Shown: positions 17,756-27,676 of the stretch, piece by piece | Numbering within the stretch: position 1 is the first letter of the stretch | How the letters are laid out: each line of letters begins with the position of its first letter | Origin: Mesorhizobium loti CJ3sym | Lineage (GTDB): Bacteria; Pseudomonadota; Alphaproteobacteria; Rhizobiales; Rhizobiaceae | Reading direction: 5' to 3' | Length of the DNA: 37,553 nucleotides | Assembly (NCBI RefSeq): GCF_000472785.1 | Contig: NZ_AXAL01000022.1 | Location: 1-37,553 of the forward strand | Program-made: the position numbers and the translations under genes | Notes under the pieces: generated by a model | Databases searched by the model: none | Seen by the model: only the letters and a program-made list of their open reading frames with translations | Told to the model about the DNA's origin: nothing

Positions 17756-17762
17756 GACAAGG

Positions 17763-20700
17763 ATGAGCGACTATCTTGAGCTCCGTTGGGTACTCCTGGA
17801 AGGGCCGCGCCTATTGTCCAGGTCCGAGTCAGGAATCGATCGCGGCGAGCCGCTCTGGTCGCTCGTGGCCGGCGCACCCTATTTTGGCGACGACGACCCG
17901 GCCCGCTATGCTCATCCGCTGCGCACTGTGATGGTGGATGGCCTTACTCCCGGAACAGACAAACCGGCGCCACAAGTGGCCGTTGATCCTGCCCTCAACA
18001 ACGGTGGCCGCTTCAAAAGCGGAGCTGCCTCGCCACACGACTTGCGCCCGCCGCGCCTTCTCGACCTGCATGTCATTGCCGGCGCCGTCAAGGCGCCTTA
18101 CGGGCCTAACCGATACAATTCGGAAGCGCTAACCTTGAGATTACTGAAGGACACCGCCCCCACCATCAAAAATCCGAATGATCCCAAGACCCAGCGCATC
18201 TTCTGGACGCGGCGCCTCGCCTCGGATCCCGCATCCTTTCCGGTGCCGGATGGAAAGGCTGACTTCGTCCATGTTATCGCCGAGCCGAGACCCGAGCCAG
18301 TTGCCGACCAGGTCGGTGACTTCGTCGACCAGGCGGGAGCAGAGGTGGAGAGAAAGGACGGCAGCTGGGTAGCAACAGGCGCCAGCAACTACATTCGCAC
18401 TCCTTCACTTCGGCTGGTTCAGGGCGCAATCCCAATCGTCTTGAAAAAGGACGGCCTTGCCTGCCTGAAGGGGCTGATGTCAACGAATGAGGTGACCCTT
18501 ACACCAGATGGCATCGAACTGGTCGCGACAGTCAGGCTGCCCGGCTCAGGCGATCTCGTCGGCGGTTTCTTGCTGGCGCCGGATATCGGCAACGAGACCG
18601 ACATCGAAGCGCCCTCAGGATCCAAGCGCGCGCCGCTCAGCCTCACGCTGCTACCGCGACATCCCGCGACTGCGATGAACAAGACCAATTGGCTGGAGGC
18701 TTGGCGGAAGACCGTTGGTTTTGAAAACACATTTCAAGAACCGCTAGGGGTCGAACTGCGAACCAGGATCATGTCGGATCCGCCAGCCTTGCGGTGGCCC
18801 CTGTTCGTAAAGAGCGGCGCGCTGTTCAGCCCCGGGCTGCAGGGCACCGGCGGGCTCGTGGTTGATGTGCCAGTCGAGGAGATTCGGGTCGAACTGCGGG
18901 GCTCGATCGCCGCCGATGGAACACCAGACGGCGCCGCAGTACTGCGGCCGACGCGACTGAGGCTCGCCGATCCGGACGGCGCGCGTGCCGTCGCCAAGGT
19001 TTTGAAGGCAGTAAAAGGCGCGCCTGACGCGAAGCTTCCCGATAGCGGGCTCGCCAGCACAGATCTGTTCGTAGTCGCCGAGGCGTACACGTCGGTCAAT
19101 GGCACAAATGCCCCTCCGGAACCCTTTACCTGGGCTCGCACGGCCGTCATGTTTCCGGATGATCCGAATCTTGAGCAGACGGGCACGCTTGAGATCACAC
19201 GCAACGGCGGTCTGGCCCTTGCCCACGATGAACGACGTCTCGCCCAGGATCTTCGCGCTGCGGTCGGCTGGGCCGAGCCGCGGCGCTTGCCGCCGCCACA
19301 GGACGACCAAAACGCACCGGCGCAATTTGTCGAAGGGGACAGGCCGCTGCTATCTGGCTTCTTGCCATTGGCCGAGGGTTGGCTGCAGGTGCCAATTCCG
19401 AACTTGGCGCCGGCCGATCTCACGTCCGACGTCACGACGCTGTCTCTCTCCCAGTCGGGGCATGGCTCCGTCCTTGATGGCTTCGTCCGGTTCGGCGACA
19501 GGCCGATGGCCAGACTGCTTAGTGGCTTTAGTTCCGACAGATCGACGCCTGTCGGCGCCACGCCGCCATGGTCGGTGACGGTGGTGTCGGCGGACAGCGC
19601 AGCGGTGATCGCGCGCGTCGCGACCGGCGGCAAGCCACCCAAGGTAGCCGAGTGCCTGGCAGCCTTGCGCGAACCCGACCTCACCTTTCGTGGTCTGGTC
19701 TGGTTTTCAGCTGACCGCCCGGACGCCCTCGAGGCGCTGCCGCGGCTTGGTGCAGGCGCCGGCAGCTTTATCGATCTCGAATTGCGCAACCGGCCGGTGC
19801 CCGATCCAACGTTCCGGGTCGTCACAACGATGATCGGGGGGTTCACAGCGAGTTTCGATTCCCCGCCAACGGCCACGGCGAGCCGTGGCACCGTCGAAGT
19901 CACGCTCGGCTTCAACCACGGCGCGCCATCTTGGCAAAGCGGTCCGGCCTCAGCGGCGCAAGGTATGGCGGCCATAGCCGATGCAACCGCTGTACTTATC
20001 GGCGTCGATCCGAGTCAGGTAGCTGGCGAGAGCAATCCGCAAGCCCCGGCGCCCTGGCCCAGTGTTGCGTGGGTGAAAGACGATAAGACACCCTTTGCCG
20101 CCGCCATGCCGATGACGAGAGCGGCGGCCTCTGCCGTGCGGCCGCTCGAAAGCCGCAGTCTTGCCCCCTATGTGGCCGATGCGACCAAGCCGTCAGACAA
20201 GCCCATCGTGATTGCAGCGATAACATGGAAGGCCGATCAGGCTTTCCCTCAAAGAGCACCGGCGCTGGCGTTCTCGAGGTTGGCCGCCGCATGGCCACTG
20301 GGTGCCATCGCCAAACGAAGTGTGGCCAAGGACAAGACGGTTACAGTGAATTTTGGTGGCGTGCCCTTCGTCGCCTTTGGCGTACCGGGCGTCGAGGTTT
20401 CCCCGCTCTCACCCGGCAAGGATCCCTGGAGCGGCCTCCACTTTGCGGTGCGATATGACATCCCCGCTCTCGACGAAGCCTACGCAACCACTGCCTTGCC
20501 TCCGACGACGGATACGCCCTCGCAAGGCGAGGAGCGGGAGCTTGTTACGGCCCGGCCCGTCGCAACGGCGCTCGACTGGCCGCTGATGCGGGAGTTTTGG
20601 CACGAACAGGACCGATGCCGGCAAAACAGCCTGGTGGTCGATTCCTATCTTGCCTGGCAAGCCCCGCCTGCGGATGGAACATACTATGAGCTGGAATCGC

Positions 20701-23700
20701 ACAGCCTCATTCGCGCAGCCGTGTGGAAGCCGAAAGTGTCCTTCGCGCTTGCCGATGCCGGCCGACCGTATGGCGTACTCACCTTCGATACGCCCGCCGC
20801 CACGATGGCCGGCGACTCTGCCCTGCTTGGGATGTCGCTGAAGACGGACAAGATCACGCTCAGCTTTGCGGGCCAGTCGCTAGATTTGACGCGCATGGTG
20901 GGCTGGAGCCCGGCGGGCTTCGAGTGGAACTATTTCGAGGTCGACAATCAGGGCTTCGGCCAGAAGGCGCCTGTCGACGGGGACGCGATCTTTGTGCGCC
21001 CAGTCAACAACTACTCCAGCGACGGCCTCTTCCCTGGGCCAAGATTCCTGGTGACTGCCAAGAGCGAATTTCCGATCAGCAACGTCTCGCTTTCAAACGC
21101 TTCGACGCTGGCGTTCTGGTTCAGGGACATTCCTCTCGACGAGAAAGGTCAATTTCAAGACACCGCAACAGACACGAATTTTGAAGCTTGGCTTGAGCCG
21201 ACCGGCGGTGCTGAGTGGCGACTTTTTGAACAGCCCGCGGATGCCGTGCGGCGCGTCTCGGGATCACCCTCCTTGCCGCCTTCCTTCAGGAAGGGACGAG
21301 ATCGCATACCCTTCTTTGGCTTCATGCTAGAGCCGATCAGGCTGCGCACGCTCAGCGTTTCGCTCGACAAAGGTGACAAGGCGAGGCCGCAGGCCGTCGA
21401 AATTCTGGCGAGGTTTACGCTGGCCGACGATGAGGTGCGTCCGCCCTTGGGTGACGATCTTGTCATTCTTCACTTCGATGGCGCAACCGGCTCACTTCAG
21501 TTGCAGACAATGGCTCCGGCGTCGGGGACCGAGATGGTCTTTGGCTTCGAGGCCGTCAACCCAATCGATCCAAAACAAACGCGAAGGACGATCGTTGTCG
21601 ACGCCACCCCTAGCTGGAACGGCACCGCGCTCGTCGTGACGGGATCCAGTCTGCAACTCCCGCTGTTTGGCTGGACGGCGAGGCTCGCCAACCCGTCATT
21701 CGTTGCGCAGAACGGCAAGGTTACGATTACCGCCATGGGCGGTGCGGTGCCTGCCGAGGCCCAGGGAGGCTACGTTGCAGTAGATACGGCCGTGGTAACG
21801 GTCACGACCGCGGACGGCCGCTTCGATACCCCGGCGACACTCGAACTGACATGTCACGCCAAGATCAAGCCCGCTGGAGCAGCCTACGCGCCCGTTGCGG
21901 TCTCGATGGCAGGCGGCGCAATCGCGACCTTCAGCTTCCTCGACGTTTCGGTCGAGGACGCCACTCTTGGTGAAGACTATCACGCGCTTGTCGTTACTGG
22001 CGCCAACCCGAAGCTGACAGGCAAGGCAGCACTGTTGTCGGTTCTGGATCTTGGCGATGAACGAAGCATCGCCTTCATGTTCGCTGCCCGCGTCGACCAG
22101 CCGCTCGCAAAGGCGCCAAACGTGTTGCCGCTGACCTGCGGCCGTTGCGAAGGCGAAATACGCGTCACCACATCCGCATCCGGCATGGCCTTCAATGCCT
22201 CCATCGTTCGATGGGAGCTTACAAAAGAGAGTTCGGCGAGCGGATCATGGGTTGGGTTTGCCGAGGTGAGCGCCGCCCTCACGTGCGATAGCGCCATCGC
22301 CTGGCCGAAACTCAAAAGCGAGGATGTCGGTGACGGTCGCGCCGTGGTAAAGGCGTCGGGCGGGGGCGCCTATGGCCACACGGCGAGCTACCGGTTCCTG
22401 GGGCATCGTCTCGATTTCGGACTGTGTGGGCCGGCCAAAAGCGGTTGGCGGCTTGCGGGACCCTGGCGGGTCTGCATCGCCGCGCGACATGAACTGCGAG
22501 ATGGTAACAAGACCGTACTTGCCTGGCAGGGGATTGAGACACTTGCAATCGGCCCGGCGGATCAGGTCGCGCCCAAGCTCCCGGCGTCCGAGACCAAGCC
22601 GGAGGCAGTCACTTTCGGCGCCCGCTATCTTGGAACAACGCCCACCATGATCCAGTCCGGCCTGGGCGACCTTAGGACCGTGTTGCAGGGCGCGCTCGGC
22701 GCGACCTTCCGCCACGGGTTCTGGACGGCACCGTCCTCGGTTGGGGGTGGCGACTGGCCTGGTGCAAGCACGGACTGGACGCTCGTGGCAGGTGGCTTTC
22801 TCGGCGTTCATGCTCCCGATGACAGGTGGGTGGTCGTCGACAAGGGAGAACTGGACGACGAGCATGAACTGCTGCGGCTGCCGTTCCTTGTCGTGCTCGA
22901 CAAGGACGCATTGAAGCCTGGAGCACTGACCCAGGACGACATTCCTGCCGGCGGCATCATGCTCTCCTGGTCCGACAGCGCAGCCGCGCGCAAGCTTTTG
23001 GTGCGGAATCGCGGGGCGCCGGCTCCGGCGAGTCCAGCCGAGGCTGACCTGGCAGCTGCGCTCCGCGCCGGGGCGCTCGCAACGCGAGGCGGGCAACTGC
23101 CCGACGGCGACCTCATGCCGGCGCTGCTCGTCGAGCAGTCTTTTCCTTCGAGCTACACTGCTACCTCGACAGATTGGCGCAGACAGCCGCTTTGGCTCGC
23201 CTCCGCCGCAATGCTTTCGGGACTTCTCGATGCCTGGATGGCGTTGGGTCGTAAGCCAGACGATTTTCGGCCACTCTCTCTCGTCGCGGCATCGACAGGC
23301 TATCCAAGAGACGGCAAATCCACCCTGCGGCGTGGCATCGCCGCGATGATCGGGGCTGTGCAGGACTCCGAGACGATGGAGCCATCGAAAATCTGGCCGG
23401 CGCTAATTTCGGCAGGGCGCGAACTCATTGTCGAGGCTTGGACTGCCGGACAGTTGAGCGAGGAGGTACTGAATGGCCAGATGGTCGGCCGCGCGCTAGC
23501 GCGCCATGCGAATCCGGTCTTCGCGGTCGCGCGCCTGATTGACAATGCCGTCGCAATCTACCGGGCAGCAGTCTTGCCCAACCCAGTCGCGTCAGAGCTT
23601 CCCGCAAGAGCGCGAGGCCAACGCAGCCAGGCAATATTTGCCGACCTCGCTCGCGGCTACGCCACCGGCCCAGCAGCGAGCCCCATGCGTTGGCTGACCC

Positions 23701-26033
23701 CGGTCGGCGAGGGTCGGGTCGGGGCAGTGAGAGACTATGACGATAGGGCAGATCCCGCGGACCGCGGAAGCGGCCTTGCGGGGCTCGGGCGGCAGATCGG
23801 CTTTCCCGCCCAGGCAGGGACGGAACGCCAACTTGATAGTTCCCTGCATTGGCATGCGCTCGCACAGGACCTGGTCTGGTTCAGCGAACGCCGTGTGCCG
23901 GTCTTTGAGCCGCTGCAGATTGGGGGCATGCAGTCGCCTCCGATTCCCTGGCTCAGGCAGTCGCCGACGCGGGCTAGGCTTCCAGCGGACGTTGACATAG
24001 GGCTAGCCCTCGCAGGGACGGGACTGGGAAGCGCCGCGCGACCCGCGGCCCAAGCTTTCCTCCCGGCTGGCGCGGACGCGCTCTCGGTGAGTGAGCGCGC
24101 CGGCGTAATAACCGCCCGCCGCACCTTGCTGCTGGCGACCGTGACCGAGGTCGGTGCCTTCGACGACAGCAACGGTCGCTTTGGTCGACCGGCGCAAGCC
24201 GGTTCTTCGGCCAGGCGCTGGATACGCACGCCACGCCCTGGCCCGCTGCCTCCGAATCTCGGCGATCCGAATCGTGATCGCCGTCCGGAGGCTTCGCCAT
24301 TGCTGCCGGTCGCGCCACTGCGCTTCGTCGTCGGCCCGGCTGATACAGTCCGGGGCGACACCACGCACTGGCGTCCGGATCCGATGGAAATTGCCCCGTC
24401 CACCCAATGGAGCGCGACCTTTGTCGCCGCGCCCTTTAGCGACGGCATCCTGAGTGAGCGCTGGGATGGTTCGATGCGATTGCGGGTCGAACTCGACGTC
24501 GTCTATCAGCCCGATCAAGGCGCACAATCACCTGTCATTGCGACAAAGCCGGCGGGCCCGCTGACATTGTTGCAACGTCTCATGTTCCCGCCTGCACCCG
24601 ACGATCCAACCAGGCTGCTGGCCCGCGGCAGCCTACGGGCGGGCAGCCTCTCGGTCGCCTTGCAAAGGCTGATCGGAGTTGAGATCGGCGCAGACTGGAG
24701 CGCGTTTACGACTGGTGGAATGCCATGGCTAAGCGCCGATCCAGATAAGCCGCAACTCAAGCCGGGGGAAACCGTTGTGTGGCGAAGCCATCTAGACCTT
24801 GTTCTCGACGTGAGGGCGTCCGGTTCGGGTGGCACCATCCATCCAGGTCTGTCCGCAGCAATCGCCACGGGCGCGAACGAGGTCGACCTTCGTCTGGTGG
24901 TCCATCCGACGTCGGACCTTCCCGTTCAGATTGATCTTGAGAAGGCGCCTGGCCTGTCAGGCGAGACTGGTTCCGCGCTCGCCAGCGGCTACGACAGGCC
25001 GCCAGTTACCTTGGGCTGGCAATTACCAGCGGTCGCCAGCCGACGCGGTGGCCTGCCTCTGGCACCCTCGACGCTTCTCTTCGTCGATCCCCCTTATGAG
25101 GCCGCGCTGGCCCATCCTCCGGTCGAGGCGACGCGCTTGATCGACGTGACCAACGTCGCAGATCTACCGGTCAATCGCGGTGCATTGAGGGCGGTGCTTT
25201 CCGCTGATCGGGCACGTGTCAACCGTGGTGGAACCATCGCCTTCATGGTCGACGCGCGGTTCGAACGACCGGCGCCGGCGCAAGCCTATCCGCTTCCGAA
25301 GGGCGGCGACGGCGACTTCAGCAAAACAGCAGCCATCAAGCCTTTGGCAATGGCGCTCCAACTCTTTCCGCGCGACCGCACCCAGCCTATGCGCAATCTT
25401 GTCGTTCCACCTGTTGCCTCACCCGCCAAGCCCCCGGCGGTCGACTTCGCCACCACCTATGAATTGTCGCTCGGCGCTTTAGTTGAGACCGATGGCTCGC
25501 CTGCACGGCTTGCCGCCGGTGATGTCCTGGCGCTTACAGTGAGCGGGCCGGCAGACGCCGATGTTCAAGCGACCTTTTGGAATAGCGAAAGCAATGTCGC
25601 TTCCGGCGACGTGACGATTTCCAAGGGCAGCGGCGGCAATTTCCTCTCGCTTTCGCTGCGGTTTACCCTTACCGACGAACCGGTGGTGGAACCGCCGCAG
25701 GCGCTCTACGCCGCCCTCGCTCGCGCAGAGCCTAAGCACGGCGAGGTCGCGCTCAGCCTGCCGCTTTACGCACAGTCGCCGCTGCCCTGGCGTGTCGACT
25801 TTAGGAACCTTAAGGCCGATTTCCGCGCCGGACTTGTCCGCCGCTCAGCAACCTTTGTGTGGATACTATCTAGGCCGATCGTAGAGTACGGTGTACCGCA
25901 GAAACAGGCAGCCACCATCTCCATGCATGTCGTGAAGATCGACCGCAACGGCCAGCTGCATCTTCCTGACAACGACGGGGAGTTTCTGCTGCCCGAGAGA
26001 ATGGTCGGGCTATCAGTTCGGCGTCCAGCATAG
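17763..26033 (+). CDS. Giant protein 2, about 2756 residues, unknown function, partner of giant protein 1
   Basis: Uninterrupted 8.3-kb frame whose TAG stop is at 26031-26033. There is no signal peptide (MSDYLELRWVLLEGPRLLSR) and no recognisable enzymatic family. Most of the length reads as beta-strand-rich, Pro/Gly/Asp-punctuated segments with many repeated local patterns such as 'hydrophobic strand-DGA-strand', but no obvious exact repeats. Residues about 1810-1945 form a more helical island (QPLWLASAAMLSGLLDAWMA...). That island contains GYPRDGKST (1846-1854), which fits the Walker A pattern GxxxxGKS/T between a hydrophobic strand and a helix. No clear Walker B is seen, so nucleotide binding is only a possibility. 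One CxxC pair occurs in LTCGRCEGEI. The 19-bp gap to giant protein 1, similar composition and similar texture point to a two-subunit system. Nothing indicates secretion by Sec or Tat. Confidence 0.84.
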   Translation: MSDYLELRWVLLEGPRLLSRSESGIDRGEPLWSLVAGAPYFGDDDPARYAHPLRTVMVDGLTPGTDKPAPQVAVDPALNNGGRFKSGAASPHDLRPPRLLDLHVIAGAVKAPYGPNRYNSEALTLRLLKDTAPTIKNPNDPKTQRIFWTRRLASDPASFPVPDGKADFVHVIAEPRPEPVADQVGDFVDQAGAEVERKDGSWVATGASNYIRTPSLRLVQGAIPIVLKKDGLACLKGLMSTNEVTLTPDGIELVATVRLPGSGDLVGGFLLAPDIGNETDIEAPSGSKRAPLSLTLLPRHPATAMNKTNWLEAWRKTVGFENTFQEPLGVELRTRIMSDPPALRWPLFVKSGALFSPGLQGTGGLVVDVPVEEIRVELRGSIAADGTPDGAAVLRPTRLRLADPDGARAVAKVLKAVKGAPDAKLPDSGLASTDLFVVAEAYTSVNGTNAPPEPFTWARTAVMFPDDPNLEQTGTLEITRNGGLALAHDERRLAQDLRAAVGWAEPRRLPPPQDDQNAPAQFVEGDRPLLSGFLPLAEGWLQVPIPNLAPADLTSDVTTLSLSQSGHGSVLDGFVRFGDRPMARLLSGFSSDRSTPVGATPPWSVTVVSADSAAVIARVATGGKPPKVAECLAALREPDLTFRGLVWFSADRPDALEALPRLGAGAGSFIDLELRNRPVPDPTFRVVTTMIGGFTASFDSPPTATASRGTVEVTLGFNHGAPSWQSGPASAAQGMAAIADATAVLIGVDPSQVAGESNPQAPAPWPSVAWVKDDKTPFAAAMPMTRAAASAVRPLESRSLAPYVADATKPSDKPIVIAAITWKADQAFPQRAPALAFSRLAAAWPLGAIAKRSVAKDKTVTVNFGGVPFVAFGVPGVEVSPLSPGKDPWSGLHFAVRYDIPALDEAYATTALPPTTDTPSQGEERELVTARPVATALDWPLMREFWHEQDRCRQNSLVVDSYLAWQAPPADGTYYELESHSLIRAAVWKPKVSFALADAGRPYGVLTFDTPAATMAGDSALLGMSLKTDKITLSFAGQSLDLTRMVGWSPAGFEWNYFEVDNQGFGQKAPVDGDAIFVRPVNNYSSDGLFPGPRFLVTAKSEFPISNVSLSNASTLAFWFRDIPLDEKGQFQDTATDTNFEAWLEPTGGAEWRLFEQPADAVRRVSGSPSLPPSFRKGRDRIPFFGFMLEPIRLRTLSVSLDKGDKARPQAVEILARFTLADDEVRPPLGDDLVILHFDGATGSLQLQTMAPASGTEMVFGFEAVNPIDPKQTRRTIVVDATPSWNGTALVVTGSSLQLPLFGWTARLANPSFVAQNGKVTITAMGGAVPAEAQGGYVAVDTAVVTVTTADGRFDTPATLELTCHAKIKPAGAAYAPVAVSMAGGAIATFSFLDVSVEDATLGEDYHALVVTGANPKLTGKAALLSVLDLGDERSIAFMFAARVDQPLAKAPNVLPLTCGRCEGEIRVTTSASGMAFNASIVRWELTKESSASGSWVGFAEVSAALTCDSAIAWPKLKSEDVGDGRAVVKASGGGAYGHTASYRFLGHRLDFGLCGPAKSGWRLAGPWRVCIAARHELRDGNKTVLAWQGIETLAIGPADQVAPKLPASETKPEAVTFGARYLGTTPTMIQSGLGDLRTVLQGALGATFRHGFWTAPSSVGGGDWPGASTDWTLVAGGFLGVHAPDDRWVVVDKGELDDEHELLRLPFLVVLDKDALKPGALTQDDIPAGGIMLSWSDSAAARKLLVRNRGAPAPASPAEADLAAALRAGALATRGGQLPDGDLMPALLVEQSFPSSYTATSTDWRRQPLWLASAAMLSGLLDAWMALGRKPDDFRPLSLVAASTGYPRDGKSTLRRGIAAMIGAVQDSETMEPSKIWPALISAGRELIVEAWTAGQLSEEVLNGQMVGRALARHANPVFAVARLIDNAVAIYRAAVLPNPVASELPARARGQRSQAIFADLARGYATGPAASPMRWLTPVGEGRVGAVRDYDDRADPADRGSGLAGLGRQIGFPAQAGTERQLDSSLHWHALAQDLVWFSERRVPVFEPLQIGGMQSPPIPWLRQSPTRARLPADVDIGLALAGTGLGSAARPAAQAFLPAGADALSVSERAGVITARRTLLLATVTEVGAFDDSNGRFGRPAQAGSSARRWIRTPRPGPLPPNLGDPNRDRRPEASPLLPVAPLRFVVGPADTVRGDTTHWRPDPMEIAPSTQWSATFVAAPFSDGILSERWDGSMRLRVELDVVYQPDQGAQSPVIATKPAGPLTLLQRLMFPPAPDDPTRLLARGSLRAGSLSVALQRLIGVEIGADWSAFTTGGMPWLSADPDKPQLKPGETVVWRSHLDLVLDVRASGSGGTIHPGLSAAIATGANEVDLRLVVHPTSDLPVQIDLEKAPGLSGETGSALASGYDRPPVTLGWQLPAVASRRGGLPLAPSTLLFVDPPYEAALAHPPVEATRLIDVTNVADLPVNRGALRAVLSADRARVNRGGTIAFMVDARFERPAPAQAYPLPKGGDGDFSKTAAIKPLAMALQLFPRDRTQPMRNLVVPPVASPAKPPAVDFATTYELSLGALVETDGSPARLAAGDVLALTVSGPADADVQATFWNSESNVASGDVTISKGSGGNFLSLSLRFTLTDEPVVEPPQALYAALARAEPKHGEVALSLPLYAQSPLPWRVDFRNLKADFRAGLVRRSATFVWILSRPIVEYGVPQKQAATISMHVVKIDRNGQLHLPDNDGEFLLPERMVGLSVRRPA

Positions 26034-26334
26034 GTGGAACCGGGATCATACCGGGTCTCATTGCATGAATGGCCCTAGGTGCTCACAAAGCATAGCATGG
26101 CCTATTTGTATGAGGTCAGCGGCTAGACGGGAGGGCTTTCACACCAAGGCGGCCGCTTCGCCGTGCTTTGGCGAGCGACGAACGATGCAGTTCATAGTGC
26201 TATTGCAGGCGCCCCGGCACCTTTAATTTGGTGAACGCTTCTTGGTTGCCTCTCCGCTGATGGCGTTCAATGATGTTTGACCGCGATGTCGCTGATATTC
26301 CCGAACGGCGCGCTTCTGAGCCTTCGGGGGGTCA
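26034..26334. other. Gap after the giant operon
   Basis: No coding region seen. A loose repeat of ACCGGG (about 26038-26057) sits just after the stop, but it forms no proper stem with a T-tract, so I do not call a terminator. Bases from about 26270 onwards look like the tail that normally follows istB in IS21 elements. Confidence 0.45.
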
Positions 26335-26535
26335 TCAGGCGCGGTTCTTAAAGCGCCAGGATTCGTTTCCGGTCTCGATGATCTCGCAATGATGGGTGAG
26401 ACGGTCGAGCAGCGCTGTCGTCATCTTGGCGTCACCGAAGACGGCGGGCCATTCTCCAAACGCCAGGTTCGTGGTGACGATGATCGAGGTCCGTTCATAG
26501 AGCCTGCTGATCGGGTGGAAGAGCAATTGCCCTCC
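26335..26535 (-). pseudogene. istB: C-terminal remnant of IS21-family helper ATPase IstB
   Basis: The minus-strand translation GGQLLFHPISRLYERTSIIV, then TTNLAFGEWPAVFGDAKMTT, then ALLDRLTHHCEIIETGNESW is the well-conserved C-terminal end of IstB. It includes the sensor-1-type TTNLAF strand of the DnaC-like AAA+ fold. Only about 66 of roughly 250 residues remain and the Walker A and B half is absent. Sequence upstream of 26535 is unrelated. It marks an old IS21 insertion next to the giant operon, distinct from the IS21 end at 37320. Confidence 0.9.
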
Positions 26536-26790
26536 GATTGACAGCAGATCGACCCTGTGTGGCATTGCGGAAAGCCTCTGAGAAGATCGGGAGACAATAA
26601 TTTGAACTCGCAAAATTCTCCGACATCGTGCGCGCCGGTATCGCCTACAAGTTCTGACCCGGCTCAGTGCGAGCCGACGGTTGGTTTGTAACCTCTGAGG
26701 AAGCTCGACGGGAGATTTATGCCCACGCCAGCGACCAGATCCGCAGCGAGGGCAGTGCTGCCCGAGTGGGCGTTTGCGTATCTGATCGTC

Positions 26791-26807
26791 TGAATCAGAA
26801 CGACTGC
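26791..26807. repeat. Left terminal inverted repeat of the IS5-family element
   Basis: TGAATCAGAACGACTGC matches the reverse complement of 27660-27676 at 12 of 17 positions, with the outer TGA-TCAG core and inner TGC conserved. Confidence 0.55.
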
Positions 26808-26814
26808 AGTGTTT

Positions 26815-27638
26815 TCAGGCTCTTGCGAGGCGTCGGGTGAGCGTGCGGATGTTTGCGATGAGAACCCAGGCCTGTGCGGATTCGATGGACCGCTTGAGGT
26901 CCTTTGCCAGCCTTCGGCATCTGCCCAGCCATGCGAAGGTCCGCTCGACGACCCATCGGCGCGGCAGGACTTCGAAGCCTTTGGCACTGTCCGACCGCTT
27001 GACGATCTCCATCGTGAACGTGCCGAGCTTTTGCAGGGCGCCGCGCAGTTTCGGCCCCGCATAGCCGCAGTCGGCAAAGACATGGCGCAGCCACGGCCAG
27101 CGCTTGAGGATGGATTTCAGGACGGCCGGCGCGCCGTCGCGGTCCTGAATGTCGGCGGCGTGAACGACGTCGCCGACCAGCAGGCCCAGCGTGTCGACGA
27201 CGATGTGCCGCTTGCGGCCCTTGACCTTCTTGCCGGCGTCGAAGCTACGAACGCCGCCGCTTTCGGTGGTTTTCACGCTCTGGCTGTCGATGACGCCGGC
27301 GGACGGGCTCGCCTCCCGGCCTTCCCCTTCGCGCGCGGCCATGACGAGTTCGTTGTTGATGGCGCGCAGCAATCCTTCGTCGCACCAGTGCCAGAAGTAT
27401 TTCTGGACCGTCGAGAACGGGGGAAGTCCTTCGGCAGAAGCCGCCATGCTCCGCCCGACGAAGCCATGTAAAGCAGCGCATTCACAACCTCGCGCAGGTT
27501 CGTCTTGCGGGGCAAGCCGATCCGGTTCGGCGCCGGCATCAGCGGCTCGATCAGCGCCCACTCCGCGTCCGTCAGGTCGCTTGCGTAGCGCGGGCAGCGC
27601 CGTTCATGGTGAGGGCGAGTGGTTTCGGTCCAGGGCAT
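26815..27638 (-). CDS. IS5-family transposase in two frames (frameshift at about 27419-27423)
   Basis: The first frame starts at ATG 27636-27638, with GGAG six bases upstream, and reads RYASDLTDAEWALIEPLMPA, the N-terminal signature of IS5 transposases (DUF4096-like), as far as GGAWRLLPKDFP. The second frame continues PPFSTVQKYFWHWCDEGLL, then GVIDSQSVKTTE (first catalytic Asp), then HVFADCGYAG (second Asp), and finally RWVVERTFAWLGRCRRLAKD with the Glu. The join is at a run of five C (minus strand). A -1 slip there, reading one C twice, gives the continuous KDFPPFSTVQ. IS427-type elements are known to use such frameshifting, so the transposase may be functional. A simple one-base deletion is the alternative. 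An antisense frame of about 220 codons over this gene is a shadow. Confidence 0.88.
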
Positions 27639-27659
27639 CATGATCTCCGTCGAATCTCA

Positions 27660-27676
27660 GCAATCCGACTGAATCA
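27660..27676. repeat. Right terminal inverted repeat of the IS5-family element
   Basis: GCAATCCGACTGAATCA is the partner of 26791-26807, 12 of 17 bases matching in inverted orientation. It lies just upstream of the transposase start, as expected. Confidence 0.55.

Larger units (their letters stand above)
26791..27676 (-). mobile_element. IS5-family insertion sequence (IS427-like group), about 0.89 kb
   Basis: The element contains a two-frame DDE transposase on the minus strand, bounded by imperfect 17-bp inverted repeats: 26791-26807 against the reverse complement of 27660-27676, 12 of 17 matching. Length and two-frame organisation fit the IS427-like group of IS5. It lies between the IstB remnant and the membrane-protein gene, and could read or block transcription into the latter. 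Exact ends and target duplication could not be fixed by eye. Confidence 0.8.

Noticed and set aside
17598..17762. In-frame upstream extension of the second giant gene into the first
   Set aside because: No ribosome site in front of it, atypical Arg/Ser-rich translation, and a strong GAGGGGA site exactly places the start at 17763.
18734..19975. 413-codon antisense open frame in the second giant gene
   Set aside because: Low-complexity Ser/Arg/Pro translation typical of the complement of GC-rich coding DNA; no start signal.
26038..26060. Terminator after the giant operon
   Set aside because: The repeated ACCGGG is mostly direct and does not form a stable stem; no T-tract.
26588..26657. Short plus-strand translation FELAKFSDIVRAGIAYKF resembling a transporter-protein C-terminus
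   Set aside because: Only 18 codons after a stop; resemblance too weak to name.
26809..27471. 220-codon plus-strand frame over the IS5 transposase
   Set aside because: It is the mirror of a well-conserved DDE transposase on the minus strand.
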